Part shown: piece by piece, positions 55,401-57,744 of the stretch
Layout of the letters: each line of letters starts with the position of its first letter
Numbering within the stretch: the stretch's first letter is position 1
Assembly (NCBI GenBank): GCA_012934845.2
Contig: WNNJ02003727.1
Coordinates: 167,687-231,686 of the forward strand
Source: Pomphorhynchus laevis
Taxonomy: Eukaryota > Acanthocephala > Palaeacanthocephala > Echinorhynchida > Pomphorhynchidae
Length of the DNA: 64,000 nucleotides
Direction: 5' to 3'
Translations under genes and position numbers: made by a program
The notes under the pieces: model-generated
The model's database searches: none
Seen by the model: the letters and a program-made list of their open reading frames with translations, nothing else
Told to the model about the DNA's origin: nothing

Positions 55401-55858
55401 GTAGAATTAAATTAACATTTTAATAATCTAATATTAAAAATTAATATTAGATTAGATTAAATCTAATCTAATATTAACATTCTAAATAATCTAATATTTT
55501 TAACTGTTACGCAAATAATTAAATTCTTTAGTTGTTACGTATGTAATCTGACTTTTTAGTCATGCAACATGAACGATTAATGAACGATTTTTTATTTTTT
55601 ATTTATATTCTTAAGTAATCTGTGAACTTGTATTGTAGATCGTCATTATTGAATAATGATATTCCCATCGTTGAGGAGACTATATCTTCTAGCATTAGCA
55701 GCGACGCAGCAGGCAGTCTAAATAATTGTTATCTACATTGTAACTTTGTCAGCGACATGATCAATATTGTCGATAATCAGGGAGATACAATTTTGGCCAC
55801 AGTTGCTATGGATGGACTCTTAAAACTATGGCGTCCGAGAAAGCAGTTTCATATCTAA
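16417..55858 (+). CDS. VPS15: VPS15 / PIK3R4 homologue (5' part not found), gene span
   Basis: VPS15 is the membrane-anchored pseudokinase scaffold that binds VPS34 and Beclin-1 in the class III PI3-kinase complexes of autophagy and endosomal sorting. Exons in order encode the kinase C-lobe ([25 protein letters not shown]), HEAT repeats, a linker and a C-terminal WD40 propeller ending in [16 protein letters not shown]. This order and the local matches to animal VPS15 are specific. About 1085 codons are visible. The first about 110 residues (myristoylation site and N-lobe) were not located. Short introns are 38-64 nt and long ones reach 6.5 kb of retroelement debris. Reading phase agrees at almost every junction. 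One exon contains an in-frame TAA (41255-41257) and one lacks an AG acceptor near 52040, so the gene is either decaying, unusually processed or affected by assembly errors. Confidence 0.9.
16520..16669 (+). CDS. VPS15: VPS15 exon: kinase domain, alpha-D/E region
   Basis: It is a 150-nt exon in phase 0 after CTGTTTAG. It encodes [20 protein letters not shown], then [20 protein letters not shown] and [10 protein letters not shown]. The animal VPS15 counterpart is [20 protein letters not shown], then FLNNIEKRWIAFQ. The IEK-x-WI-x-xQ block is characteristic. The donor is GTTTGT. The catalytic loop is in the next exon, 3.3 kb away. Confidence 0.93.
17105..17147. repeat. Small inverted repeat, ATTCGTGTC arms
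   Basis: ATTCGTGTCT and AGACACGAAT are reverse complements around AAAA, and a third ATTCGTGTCTTTTTAG follows. They abut the large palindrome at 17149. Confidence 0.7.
17149..17336. repeat. Near-perfect 188-bp palindrome
   Basis: Arms of about 94 bp are reverse complements with only a few differences and no loop. The axis lies between 17242 and 17243 in GGCCATTATCATGATAATGG. The outer ends read ATTAAAGCGGTGATT and AATCACCGCTTTAAT. It could be a MITE made of two inverted half-elements. No coding capacity is seen. Confidence 0.88.
18775..19060. repeat. Foldback element, ~95-bp arms around AT loop
   Basis: The left arm (about 18775-18870) contains TTCGTTCGATAACCGCGGAC, and the right arm (about 18957-19062) contains GTCCGCGGTTAGCGAACGAA. 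The match continues to AAATGCCATTCCCAG / CTGGGAAGTGGCATTT. A loop of about 85 bp is itself partly self-complementary. Confidence 0.85.
20011..20112 (+). CDS. VPS15: VPS15 exon: catalytic loop and activation segment start
   Basis: It has 34 codons in phase 0 between AAATTAG and GTAAAT. It encodes [20 protein letters not shown], then [14 protein letters not shown]. The HGD-K-x-EN catalytic-loop form and the DFA in place of DFG are exactly those of VPS15 pseudokinases (animal form HGDIKTENVMVTSWN and TDFASFKPTYLP). Confidence 0.96.
20177..20334 (+). CDS. VPS15: VPS15 exon: activation segment and APE motif
   Basis: It starts after a 64-nt intron. It encodes [20 protein letters not shown], then [17 protein letters not shown] and KMDIFSLG. 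The APERF motif and the MDIFS-x-G segment match animal VPS15 (YIAPERFVDGG, AMDIFSAG). It leaves in phase 2 at GTAATT. Confidence 0.95.
20335..21343. other. VPS15 intron with a direct repeat
   Basis: It contains two copies of an AT-rich block with AATGTATTTGACCTGAGA (20953 and 21104), each followed by ACATTGTATATCATAAGAAA. No coding sequence is seen. Confidence 0.6.
21344..21473 (+). CDS. VPS15: VPS15 exon: kinase C-lobe
   Basis: It enters in phase 2 after TTTAAAG and encodes [20 protein letters not shown], then [16 protein letters not shown]. The animal counterpart is [20 protein letters not shown], then AYRNGHF. It leaves in phase 0 at GTATGT. Confidence 0.93.
21523..21680 (+). CDS. VPS15: VPS15 exon: end of kinase domain, start of HEAT region
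   Basis: It follows a 49-nt intron ending TTAATAG. It encodes [20 protein letters not shown], then [15 protein letters not shown]. It matches the HREPDKRLEAEDYL...FPEIFYTFL segment of VPS15. It leaves in phase 2 at GTAAAG. Confidence 0.93.
22280..23260 (-). repeat. Satellite-like ~385-bp repeat, left array (2-3 units)
   Basis: Tandem units of about 385 bp are marked on the minus strand by AAGGGTCGAAACGTGAAATG and by CCGGCTAGCG(A/G)ATCAC. The unit at about 22437-22730 is almost identical in reverse complement to 34205-34570. Each unit has a GTCGAAACG block preceded by a stretch with GCAGATAATAAG, resembling one half of a hammerhead core, but no convincing CUGAUGA box lies in the right place. 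Confidence 0.85.
23390..23560. repeat. PLE-type inverted repeat with CTGATGAT hairpin
   Basis: Arms of about 40 bp (TTTACCAGTACAATATTTC and GAAATATTGTACTGGTAAA) surround about 85 bp. On the minus strand the left arm reads CTGATGAT, a GATAGC/GCTAT hairpin, then GAAATATTG. The same CTGAxGAT-hairpin-GAAATATT order occurs at 47545-47575. Confidence 0.7.
23877..24015. repeat. ~22-bp minisatellite
   Basis: About six imperfect units of CACTCGCTGCATTTTTATAG form are present. Inverted relatives lie at 34930-34985 next to the other satellite array. Confidence 0.75.
24030..24150 (-). mobile_element. LINE reverse transcriptase scrap
   Basis: The minus strand reads [20 protein letters not shown], which is the catalytic block (Y-A-x-F-I-DF-x-KAFD) of a Jockey/RTE-type reverse transcriptase. 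Only about 40 codons remain. Confidence 0.6.
24800..25560 (-). mobile_element. Hammerhead-bearing repeat, locus 1 (two units)
   Basis: A minus-oriented unit starts at the end sequence CACACGAACAGCAAAGTTTA (about 24941) and continues through ACAACCTTCG, a hammerhead-like block (25013-25088) and GCGCTAGCATTAGC to about 25330. A second end sequence follows at about 25365, and then a short inverted piece (25470-25560). The first about 190 bp are nearly the same as 39540-39755. No protein is encoded. The tandem and inverted layout with a hammerhead is typical of Penelope-like elements and their non-autonomous derivatives. Confidence 0.7.
25013..25088 (-). ncRNA. Decayed hammerhead ribozyme motif
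   Basis: The minus strand reads CTAATGAGAAC, then GATGAGTAGACTAAGATCGAAAT, then a TACCC/GGGTA helix. Compared with the intact copy at 43887-43961, the CUGAUGA and GAAAC boxes each carry a change, and the base before the cleavage site is not permissive. It is probably inactive. Confidence 0.6.
25795..25894 (+). CDS. VPS15: VPS15 exon: HEAT region
   Basis: It enters in phase 2 after TTTACTTTAG and encodes [20 protein letters not shown], then [13 protein letters not shown]. The second half aligns with ILVSVITSCLQTLKY of animal VPS15. It leaves in phase 0 at GTACTT. An alternative acceptor 13 nt downstream was not chosen because it has a weaker pyrimidine tract. Confidence 0.82.
25990..26046 (+). 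CDS. VPS15: VPS15 exon: HEAT region, short
   Basis: It has 19 codons after TTCTAAAG, in phase 0 on both sides, and encodes [19 protein letters not shown]. It aligns with the ALEL...EILLDRITPYLL stretch of animal VPS15. The donor is GTAAGT. The preceding intron is 95 nt. Confidence 0.85.
26505..26930 (-). mobile_element. PLE-derived tandem unit 1 (diverged)
   Basis: It contains the hairpin block AGGTTTCGGCACC...GGCCAAATACAT, a decayed version of the one at 27370-27425. It also carries AT-rich remains of the RT C-terminal peptide (about 26760-26840). It is the first of four head-to-tail units. Confidence 0.6.
26931..27345 (-). mobile_element. PLE-derived tandem unit 2
   Basis: It carries an 85-codon minus-strand frame (27305-27048) with [20 protein letters not shown] and [18 protein letters not shown], the C-terminal part of a PLE reverse transcriptase. 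A 3' block follows with the GGCCCC/GGGGCC hairpin ending in CGAAACC. The unit length to the next copy is about 431 bp. Confidence 0.75.
27346..27765 (-). mobile_element. PLE-derived tandem unit 3
   Basis: It is nearly identical to unit 2, with the minus-strand frame 27737-27480 and the same GGCCCC hairpin (27370-27425). The close match between units 2 and 3 points to recent tandem formation. PLEs are known to insert as head-to-tail partial copies. Confidence 0.78.
27766..28035 (-). mobile_element. PLE-derived tandem unit 4 (truncated)
   Basis: It repeats the RT C-terminal segment and the GAGCATTCATGCATACC end block but lacks the GGCCCC hairpin. Confidence 0.65.
28444..28587 (+). CDS. VPS15: VPS15 exon: HEAT region
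   Basis: It has 48 codons in phase 0 after TTTTTTAG and encodes [20 protein letters not shown], then [20 protein letters not shown] and TDYLLQQL. It follows the animal VPS15 segment [20 protein letters not shown], then NIYPEYILPGIAHL closely. The donor is GTAAGT. Confidence 0.93.
29120..29400 (-). mobile_element. LINE reverse transcriptase scrap
   Basis: The minus strand contains [20 protein letters not shown] near 29130-29190, matching the (D)DQFGFRxxxxTxDAI block of RTE/Jockey-group reverse transcriptases. Upstream sequence is too decayed to assign. Confidence 0.5.
30049..30117. repeat. Tandem duplication, ~36-bp unit
   Basis: CTCAACCACGAAGTGTTTAC and the following TACTAGGTATG occur twice in direct succession without a difference. 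Confidence 0.9.
30947..30985. repeat. Perfect 16-bp-arm hairpin
   Basis: GCAGAGACCAGATCGT and ACGATCTGGTCTCTGC flank a 6-nt loop. It lies in an intron with no poly-T tail or flanking gene. Confidence 0.9.
31011..31130. repeat. Cluster of hairpins built on GGTGACATCA
   Basis: Three successive inverted repeats share GTGACA/TGTCAC words: TGTCACCTTA/TAAAGGTGACA, TGACATCATTATT/AATAATGATGTCA, and a CACCATTATT/AATAATGGTG pair. Confidence 0.75.
33411..33479 (+). CDS. VPS15: VPS15 exon: HEAT region, diverged
   Basis: It starts after TTTACTAG in phase 0 and reads [20 protein letters not shown], then LPS. It is placed between the LLQQL exon and the VVEG exon, where animal VPS15 has [20 protein letters not shown]. 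Similarity is weak. The frame stays open to [10 protein letters not shown], so the donor could instead be GTATAT at 33500, but only the GTACTG donor at 33480 gives the right phase for the next exon. Confidence 0.55.
33618..33759 (+). CDS. VPS15: VPS15 exon: HEAT region
   Basis: It follows TTTTTAG in phase 0 and encodes [20 protein letters not shown], then [20 protein letters not shown]. It aligns with [20 protein letters not shown], then NIVKQTLMENGITRLC of animal VPS15. It leaves in phase 1 at GTATTG. Confidence 0.85.
34035..34915 (+). repeat. Satellite-like ~390-bp repeat, right array
   Basis: It has two to three units with a period of about 389 bp, measured between the two AAGCAGATAATAAGGGTCGA occurrences. 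It is inverted relative to the array at 22280-23260. The segment 34205-34570 matches the reverse complement of 22400-22730 almost base for base. Confidence 0.88.
34930..34985. repeat. Minisatellite scrap related to 23877-24015
   Basis: Two to three units of GTGGATTATAAAAATGAAA form, reverse complement of the CACTCGCTGCATTTTTATAG family, directly follow the satellite array. Confidence 0.6.
35644..35798 (+). CDS. VPS15: VPS15 exon: HEAT region
   Basis: It enters in phase 1 after TATTTTAG and reads [20 protein letters not shown], then [20 protein letters not shown]. The animal counterpart is [20 protein letters not shown], then FDSIVGVAAYVGW. It leaves in phase 0 at GTAAGC. Confidence 0.95.
36328..37585 (+). 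mobile_element. LINE with N-terminal Cys cluster and C-terminal nuclease, RT deleted
   Basis: The 5' part reads [20 protein letters not shown], then [18 protein letters not shown]. This cysteine cluster begins a family of animal LINE proteins. Near 36830 comes a short middle piece. From about 36990 the C-terminal part reads [20 protein letters not shown], then [22 protein letters not shown] and [22 protein letters not shown] and [11 protein letters not shown]. The GG-x-x-x-x-RHN-x-VRD and RLD...V-x-VFN blocks fit a PD-(D/E)XK-like nuclease. The reverse transcriptase is missing between the two ends and there are frame breaks near 36470 and 36940. It sits in a VPS15 intron. Confidence 0.75.
37600..38264. 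other. AT-rich intron sequence
   Basis: An open stretch at 37600-37950 is a low-complexity AT translation without a recognisable product. It runs into the next VPS15 acceptor. Confidence 0.4.
38265..38399 (+). CDS. VPS15: VPS15 exon: HEAT region
   Basis: It has 45 codons in phase 0 after ATATTTCAG and encodes [20 protein letters not shown], then [20 protein letters not shown] and HQSHP. It aligns with [20 protein letters not shown], then [20 protein letters not shown] of animal VPS15. The 47-nt intron that follows begins GTAATA. Confidence 0.95.
38447..38569 (+). CDS. VPS15: VPS15 exon: HEAT region
   Basis: It has 41 codons in phase 0 after ATTATTCAG and encodes [20 protein letters not shown], then [20 protein letters not shown]. 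It matches [20 protein letters not shown], then YCKLMPYLDPYI. The donor is GTAATA. Confidence 0.92.
39120..39515 (-). mobile_element. Hammerhead-bearing repeat, locus 2 unit 1
   Basis: It starts at ACACACGAACAGAAAAGTTT (about 39171), runs through ACAACCTTCGCCGGGAAGC and a hammerhead block (39249-39323), and ends in an inverted fragment that closes with TTTCCTGTTCGTGT (about 39490). The ends are thus inverted repeats of about 100 bp. No protein is encoded. Confidence 0.72.
39249..39323 (-). ncRNA. Partly decayed hammerhead ribozyme motif
   Basis: The minus strand reads CCACACTGATAAG, then GATGAGTAGACTAAGATAGAAAC and ACCCTATTGGGGGT. The GAAAC box and the stem I 5' strand are kept, while the CUGAUGA box has one change and stem II pairing is weakened. 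Confidence 0.6.
39690..40190 (-). mobile_element. Hammerhead-bearing repeat, locus 2 unit 2
   Basis: It begins with the end sequence CACACGAACAGCAAAGTTTA (about 39700), followed by what looks like a second, internal start (TTTAAACCTGTGTGC) and a hammerhead block at 39820-39900. It then carries CAAAGCGCTAGCATCAGC and TATAAATACAGCTAATGGTG, closing at TGACGTTGTAAATACG. Locus 1 has the same order. Confidence 0.7.
39820..39900 (-). ncRNA. Partly decayed hammerhead ribozyme motif
   Basis: The minus strand reads CTAATGAGGTCACC, then GATGAGTAGACTAAAGTCGAAAC and ACATCATTGGGGATG. The GAAAC box is intact and the CUGAUGA box has a single G to A change. Confidence 0.6.
40190..40725 (-). mobile_element. 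Hammerhead-bearing repeat, locus 2 unit 3 with inverted end
   Basis: A minus-oriented unit starts at CACACAAACAATAAAGTTTA (about 40231), carries a hammerhead block (40317-40392) and breaks near 40560. It is followed by an inverted partial copy (40590-40710) whose visible part is the stem III side, AAACGCCTCATTAGGAGCTA, ending at TTTAAACTTTCCTGTTAGTG. Confidence 0.72.
40317..40392 (-). ncRNA. Hammerhead ribozyme motif with intact stem I and CUGAUGAG
   Basis: The minus strand reads CCACACTGATGAGACC, then CGATGAGTAGATTAATGTCAAAAT, then GCCCCATATGAGGCTAGGC, GCC and TGTGG. Stem I (CCACA with UGUGG) and the CUGAUGAG box are intact, and stem III has GCC with GGC. The GAAAC box is altered to AAAAT, so cleavage is unlikely. 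Confidence 0.65.
40725..41155. other. AT-rich end of VPS15 intron
   Basis: No gene or element is recognised. It ends in the acceptor CTGTTTTAG. Confidence 0.4.
41156..41433 (+). CDS. VPS15: VPS15 exon with in-frame TAA: end of HEAT region and linker
   Basis: It enters in phase 0, as the previous exon requires, after TGTTTTAG. It reads [20 protein letters not shown], then [13 protein letters not shown], a TAA at 41255-41257, and then open sequence in the same frame with [20 protein letters not shown]. It lies where animal VPS15 has [20 protein letters not shown] and a variable linker. The open frame continues to a good donor (CCG, GTAAGA) in phase 2. I found no intron that removes the TAA and keeps the downstream frame. 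Confidence 0.65.
41520..41571 (+). CDS. VPS15: Possible VPS15 linker exon
   Basis: It starts after TTTGTTCAG in the phase left by the previous exon and reads [17 protein letters not shown]. The frame stays open to 41616. Phase-0 donors exist at 41539 (GTAAAA) and 41572 (GTTGAT), either of which would fit the next exon. There is no specific homology because the linker is variable in VPS15. Confidence 0.4.
42230..42365 (+). mobile_element. PLE-derived 3' block (single copy)
   Basis: It is a plus-strand relative of the GGCCCC hairpin block in the 27-kb tandem: GAGGAAATACGTCATTAGCA, then TTGGCCCC, GGGGCTGAAAG, CTGATGATCTCTAATCC. The GAAAC box has decayed to GAAAG. Confidence 0.65.
43458..43533 (+). 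CDS. VPS15: VPS15 exon: linker before WD40 domain
   Basis: It follows TTTTTTAG in phase 0 and reads [20 protein letters not shown], then KEVTGG. It leaves in phase 1 at GTAAAT. Low similarity is expected for this linker, and the phases on both sides support it. Confidence 0.65.
43887..43961 (-). ncRNA. Type I hammerhead ribozyme, core intact
   Basis: The minus strand has stem I 5' strand CCACA, CTGATGAG, stem II (GAC closing with GTC around a 26-nt arm in which UAUU-like and ACUA words may extend pairing), GAAAC, stem III (GCC, a TCATTGGGGCTT loop, GGC), the cleavage triplet ATC and stem I 3' strand TGTGG. All invariant core bases are present. Short stem III and open stem I fit the hammerheads reported in Penelope-like elements. 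Activity is inferred, not shown. Confidence 0.8.
44189..44266 (+). ncRNA. Hammerhead ribozyme motif, opposite orientation
   Basis: The plus strand has CTGATGAG at 44194-44201, stem II GACC with GGTC, GAAAC at 44233-44237, stem III ACACC against GGCGT with one mismatch, and the cleavage triplet GTC at 44259-44261. The core boxes are intact, while stem I pairing (ATACA with TATGG) is weakened. Confidence 0.7.
44350..44841. other. AT-rich intron end
   Basis: No gene is recognised. It ends at CCGTATTTTAG before the first WD40 exon. Confidence 0.4.
44842..44926 (+). CDS. VPS15: VPS15 exon: first WD40 blade
   Basis: It enters in phase 1 and reads [20 protein letters not shown], then HQQSPLLK. It matches [20 protein letters not shown] of animal VPS15. 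It leaves in phase 2 at GTTAGT. Confidence 0.85.
44979..45103 (+). CDS. VPS15: VPS15 exon: WD40 blade
   Basis: It follows a 52-nt intron and encodes [20 protein letters not shown], then [15 protein letters not shown]. The animal counterpart is [20 protein letters not shown]. The donor GTTCGA at 45104 gives phase 1 and is preferred over GTTTAA at 45115, which would put the next exon out of frame. Confidence 0.92.
45153..45255 (+). CDS. VPS15: VPS15 exon: WD40 blade
   Basis: It enters in phase 1 after a 49-nt intron and encodes [20 protein letters not shown], then [14 protein letters not shown]. It aligns with [20 protein letters not shown]. It leaves in phase 2 at GTAAGT. Confidence 0.88.
45302..45375 (+). 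CDS. VPS15: VPS15 exon: WD40 linker
   Basis: It has 74 nt after TTGTTCTAG, 46 nt from the last exon, and encodes [20 protein letters not shown], then QLIC. It matches the loop before the [15 protein letters not shown] blade in animal VPS15. It leaves in phase 1 at GTAAAT. Confidence 0.85.
45434..45541 (+). CDS. VPS15: VPS15 exon: WD40 blade
   Basis: It enters in phase 1 after TTTTTAATAG and encodes [20 protein letters not shown], then [15 protein letters not shown]. It matches [20 protein letters not shown], then SSNAWTLKHDLKSG. It leaves in phase 1 at a strong GTATGT donor. Confidence 0.94.
45542..47200. other. Start of the 6.5-kb VPS15 intron
   Basis: It is AT-rich. A hairpin with ATATCTAGGAACT arms lies at about 46868-46900, and a PLE-type GATATTTCGCTAGTA block at about 46500-46535. 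No gene is recognised. Confidence 0.5.
47205..47345 (-). mobile_element. PLE-derived 3' block (single copy)
   Basis: On the minus strand it is a relative of the GGCCCC hairpin block, here decayed to GGTACC on one side, with ATGGGGGCGGAAACATGATA on the other. Confidence 0.6.
47380..48420 (-). mobile_element. Penelope-like element 3' part with GIY-YIG endonuclease
   Basis: The minus strand from about 48240 reads [20 protein letters not shown], then [20 protein letters not shown]. From about 48070 it reads [20 protein letters not shown], then [23 protein letters not shown]-x-x-C-x-x-xY-x-x-QT, the later H-x-(I/W)-DF and F-x-RKI-x-E-x-x-x-I segments are the GIY-YIG nuclease of Penelope-type elements. 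Downstream lie two copies of a 3' block with GATGCTGGAATCA and, between them, CTGAAGAT followed by a CTAGTAGTTACTAG hairpin and CGAAATATT. It is a broken old copy lacking the RT. Confidence 0.8.
48440..50760 (+). mobile_element. Family L LINE copy c (L2/CR1 group), heavily decayed
   Basis: It runs colinear with the better copy at 57745-60565. It starts in ORF1-like sequence (48480-48780), passes the RT palm ([11 protein letters not shown] near 49690-49720), the PQGS block near 49850 and [13 protein letters not shown] near 49945, then [19 protein letters not shown] near 50290. It ends with the 3' stem-loop GCGTGCGCCGGCACGC at 50706-50721 and AAATAAATC. It has many frame breaks. It sits inside the largest VPS15 intron in the gene's own orientation. 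Confidence 0.85.
50880..51370. repeat. ~460-bp segment between direct repeats, unidentified
   Basis: GGAAACTAAATCTTTCATTT with TTGGTCTTCCTT at 50887 recurs as GGAACTAAATCTTTCATTTC with GGTCTTGC at 51345. The segment between is less AT-rich than its surroundings and includes a frame with [10 protein letters not shown]. That phrase recalls the RNase H of retroelements but is too short to assign. Confidence 0.45.
51371..52033. other. AT-rich end of the 6.5-kb intron
   Basis: No gene or element is recognised. The last AG before the next exon is at 51999-52000, upstream of an in-frame TAA at 52030-52032. Confidence 0.5.
52040..52192 (+). CDS. VPS15: VPS15 exon: WD40 blade, acceptor not canonical
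   Basis: It encodes [20 protein letters not shown], then [20 protein letters not shown], matching [20 protein letters not shown], then SGTMACWDMRFQL. It ends in phase 1 at GTAAGA. Its start is uncertain. The previous exon requires two bases before GGC at 52042, but ATTTAACTTTTTATGGGC offers no AG, and the nearest upstream AG would include a stop. Confidence 0.85.
52360..52600. repeat. Direct repeat of ~55 bp
   Basis: CCATATGACAAATGATGTG, then AATATCTAATAGTCTTGTAG, occurs at 52369 and 52544. It is intronic. Confidence 0.85.
53119..53276 (+). CDS. VPS15: VPS15 exon: WD40 blade
   Basis: It enters in phase 1 after TTTAACAG and reads [20 protein letters not shown], then [20 protein letters not shown]. 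It aligns with [20 protein letters not shown], then NNEVSMWDMETGDRR. It leaves in phase 0 at GTAAAT. Confidence 0.93.
53326..53471 (+). CDS. VPS15: VPS15 exon: WD40 blade
   Basis: It follows a 49-nt intron and encodes [20 protein letters not shown], then [20 protein letters not shown]. It aligns with [20 protein letters not shown], then WDLAYPERS of animal VPS15. It leaves in phase 2 at GTTAAT. Confidence 0.95.
53690..53965 (+). mobile_element. CR1-like LINE ORF1 fragment
   Basis: It reads [20 protein letters not shown], then [15 protein letters not shown]. After a stop at 53881 it continues in frame as [20 protein letters not shown]. The [25 protein letters not shown]/QKRLK pattern is a common end of ORF1 in CR1-group LINEs. 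It is intronic and defective. Confidence 0.6.
54485..54640. repeat. Three consecutive hairpins
   Basis: The first is CCTAGCATCGC / GCGATGCTAGG around one base (about 54483-54505). The second is CTTGGTACGGACT / AGTCCGTACCAAG around 6 bases (about 54544-54576). The third is AGCAATAAAAATAGA / TCTATTTTTATTGCT around 4 bases (about 54597-54631). All have perfect arms. Confidence 0.85.
55639..55858 (+). CDS. VPS15: VPS15 last exon: final WD40 blade and stop
   Basis: It enters in phase 2 after TGTATTGTAG and encodes [20 protein letters not shown], then [20 protein letters not shown] and [13 protein letters not shown] before TAA at 55856-55858. The animal end is [20 protein letters not shown], then RDGIVKVWK. 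Confidence 0.96.
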
Positions 55859-55946
55859 TATTTGTGATAGTTGTACATTATAGTTAAGTAGTAATTGTAA
55901 AAATATTATTGAGTTTTAAGTAACATTGACCATTTTATTGTTCTAC

Positions 55947-55952
55947 AATAAA
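55947..55952 (+). promoter_or_regulatory. Polyadenylation signal of VPS15
   Basis: An AATAAA lies 89 bases after the stop codon and is the first good signal in the 3' untranslated region. Confidence 0.65.
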
Positions 55953-56342
55953 AAATTCCTTATGATTCGAGAGAGACATTCAGACGTAAAACATTTGATT
56001 TACAAATGTTAAAACATCCAAATTTATAAAATTTGGAACATTTGATGTCTGTACTATCTTAGAACATAAAACTTAAAAGATCATAGTTAAAAATCAATAT
56101 TTGAAATTCTATATAACATAACTAACATTACATTAGTATATGGATGATATATAAATATGTTATATATTAATATATAATATACTATTGTATCTTTATATCG
56201 AACGATAAAAGCGTTTAATGTAATCTCCTCTTTTCAAAGGAAATTTTTTCAAAGGTAGTAAACTAATTTATTTCACAGCCTTTTTATTCTTGACAAGAAT
56301 AATAACTATAACCTATAGTTCATGACTATATAATAACTTAAC

Positions 56343-57065
56343 CTATAGTTCATGACTATAGGTTAAGATAGGAACGAAGATTGCGTTGTAAACCAAAAGC
56401 TTCGACAAAAGACTCAACTCTCGCTTCACCACGACAGATCTGTACAAAGAACTCATTGCTGCGTTAGCTGTAGAAATCCGCTCTTCAATCTCCTTGATGT
56501 TCATGCTGTCCCTCGAGAACAATACCCTAAGATACTTTAAATCATCCACATTAGGAAGAATCTCTTCCCCAATTCGGATTGACATTGACACCTGAATCCG
56601 AGACTTACACATATATACAGTCTTGGAGGTACTAACCAACAAATCTGCCGCTTGGCATTCCACCGTGAATCGATGTAGTAGGCATTGCAAGTCATCAGGA
56701 CAAGAAGCCAACAAAACAACATCATTTACAAAAAACAGAGATGACATTCTGACGGAACCGAACTGAAGACCGACATCCGTTAGAGCAGCCCGTCTCGAAA
56801 TTTTGTTCATGTAAACAAGGAACAAAAGTGGAGACGAAGGACAACCCTGACGAAGCCCAACGCCTACTGGCAATGATTCAGACTTCCTACCTAGAACACG
56901 AACACAACTCATACTTTGTTCATAGAGAGAAACCACGGCTACCCGAAGATAATGTGTTAATCCATACTCCCTTTGTACCTCCCACAACCTCACTCAAGGA
57001 ACTCGGTCGAACGCTTTCTCCAAATCTACAAAACACATGTATAATGGTTGGGCGAACTCCTAACA
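56343..57065 (-). mobile_element. RTE-like LINE reverse transcriptase fragment
   Basis: A 216-codon minus-strand frame contains RQGCPSSPLLFLVYMNKISR, the altered catalytic block SLFFVNDVVLLASCPDDLQC in place of FADD, and DLKYLRVLF. It then reads VVVKRELSLLSKLLVYNAIF, then VPILTYSHEL. QGC-x-x-SPLLF and LTYGHEL-type ends fit RTE-group reverse transcriptases. Upstream (57000-57065) the KAFDRV block is visible in another frame. FVND instead of FADD makes it inactive even apart from its truncation. Confidence 0.78.
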
Positions 57066-57109
57066 CCGTTCATTGTTAGTTGAGAGAGTAAAGAGCTGAT
57101 CCGTATTAA

Positions 57110-57540
57110 CAAACATTTCTGCTGATTTTTGAACAATTTTATATTATTTCACAATTCCATATTATTTTTGCCTAATATTTGATAATTCTTACAAAATAAT
57201 ATATAATTCTTGCAAATAGTATTATTATCATAACCAGTATTCTTATTGAATACTGGTTGTGGTGCATTCAATAGTCACGAGAGAGACCAATTAATATCAT
57301 TAATATCATGTGACGGTTGGTCGCCATTTTGTTGTCAAATCAACAGCGTTAAAAGTAACTATTTTAAAGTGATTATTTGTATAATCGAGACAGTTGAAAG
57401 TATAAATAAGCACAATATTAGTGATGGTTACTAAAATTATCGCTTTACAATTCCAAGTTGTAGATTTTAACGCTGAGCGCTTAACTACTCAGATATCACA
57501 TACCTTACGGCGATTTTATATTGACAGCAAGTCAATTTCC
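57110..57540. other. Spacer without a recognised gene
   Basis: An open stretch at 57246-57434 has no recognisable product. Short inverted words (ACCAGTATTCTTATTGAATACTGGT region, 57230-57258) form a hairpin. Confidence 0.4.
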
Positions 57541-57554
57541 TATTCATGGATAGA

Positions 57555-57735
57555 ATAAGATACATTAGAAAATAAAATTTAATCAGAGGAAATACATAAT
57601 TAGCATGTATTTGGCCCCGCTGCTATGTTGAGTAGAGGAATAGGGACCGAAACCTGATAACAAAGCAGTTCCTCCTGATGACCTCTAATTCTTATTCTGA
57701 TACAACGTCTGTTATTTATTAGTCCATTCATACAA
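57555..57735 (+). mobile_element. PLE-derived 3' block (single copy)
   Basis: It is a plus-strand relative of the 27-kb tandem block with TTTGGCCCCGCTGCTATG, GGGACCGAAACCTGAT and CTCCTGATGACCTCTAATTC. GGCCCC pairs with GGGACC and GGGGCC in the other copies. It ends in the TACAACGTCTGTTATTTATT run. Confidence 0.7.
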
Positions 57736-57744
57736 AATATTTAT

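Noticed and set aside
57555-57735. Possible complete hammerhead in the GGCCCC hairpin family
   Set aside because: GAAAC and a stem II-like helix are present, but the position expected to hold CUGAUGA reads GTATTT in the copies seen. The CTGATGA nearby lies downstream, in the wrong order.
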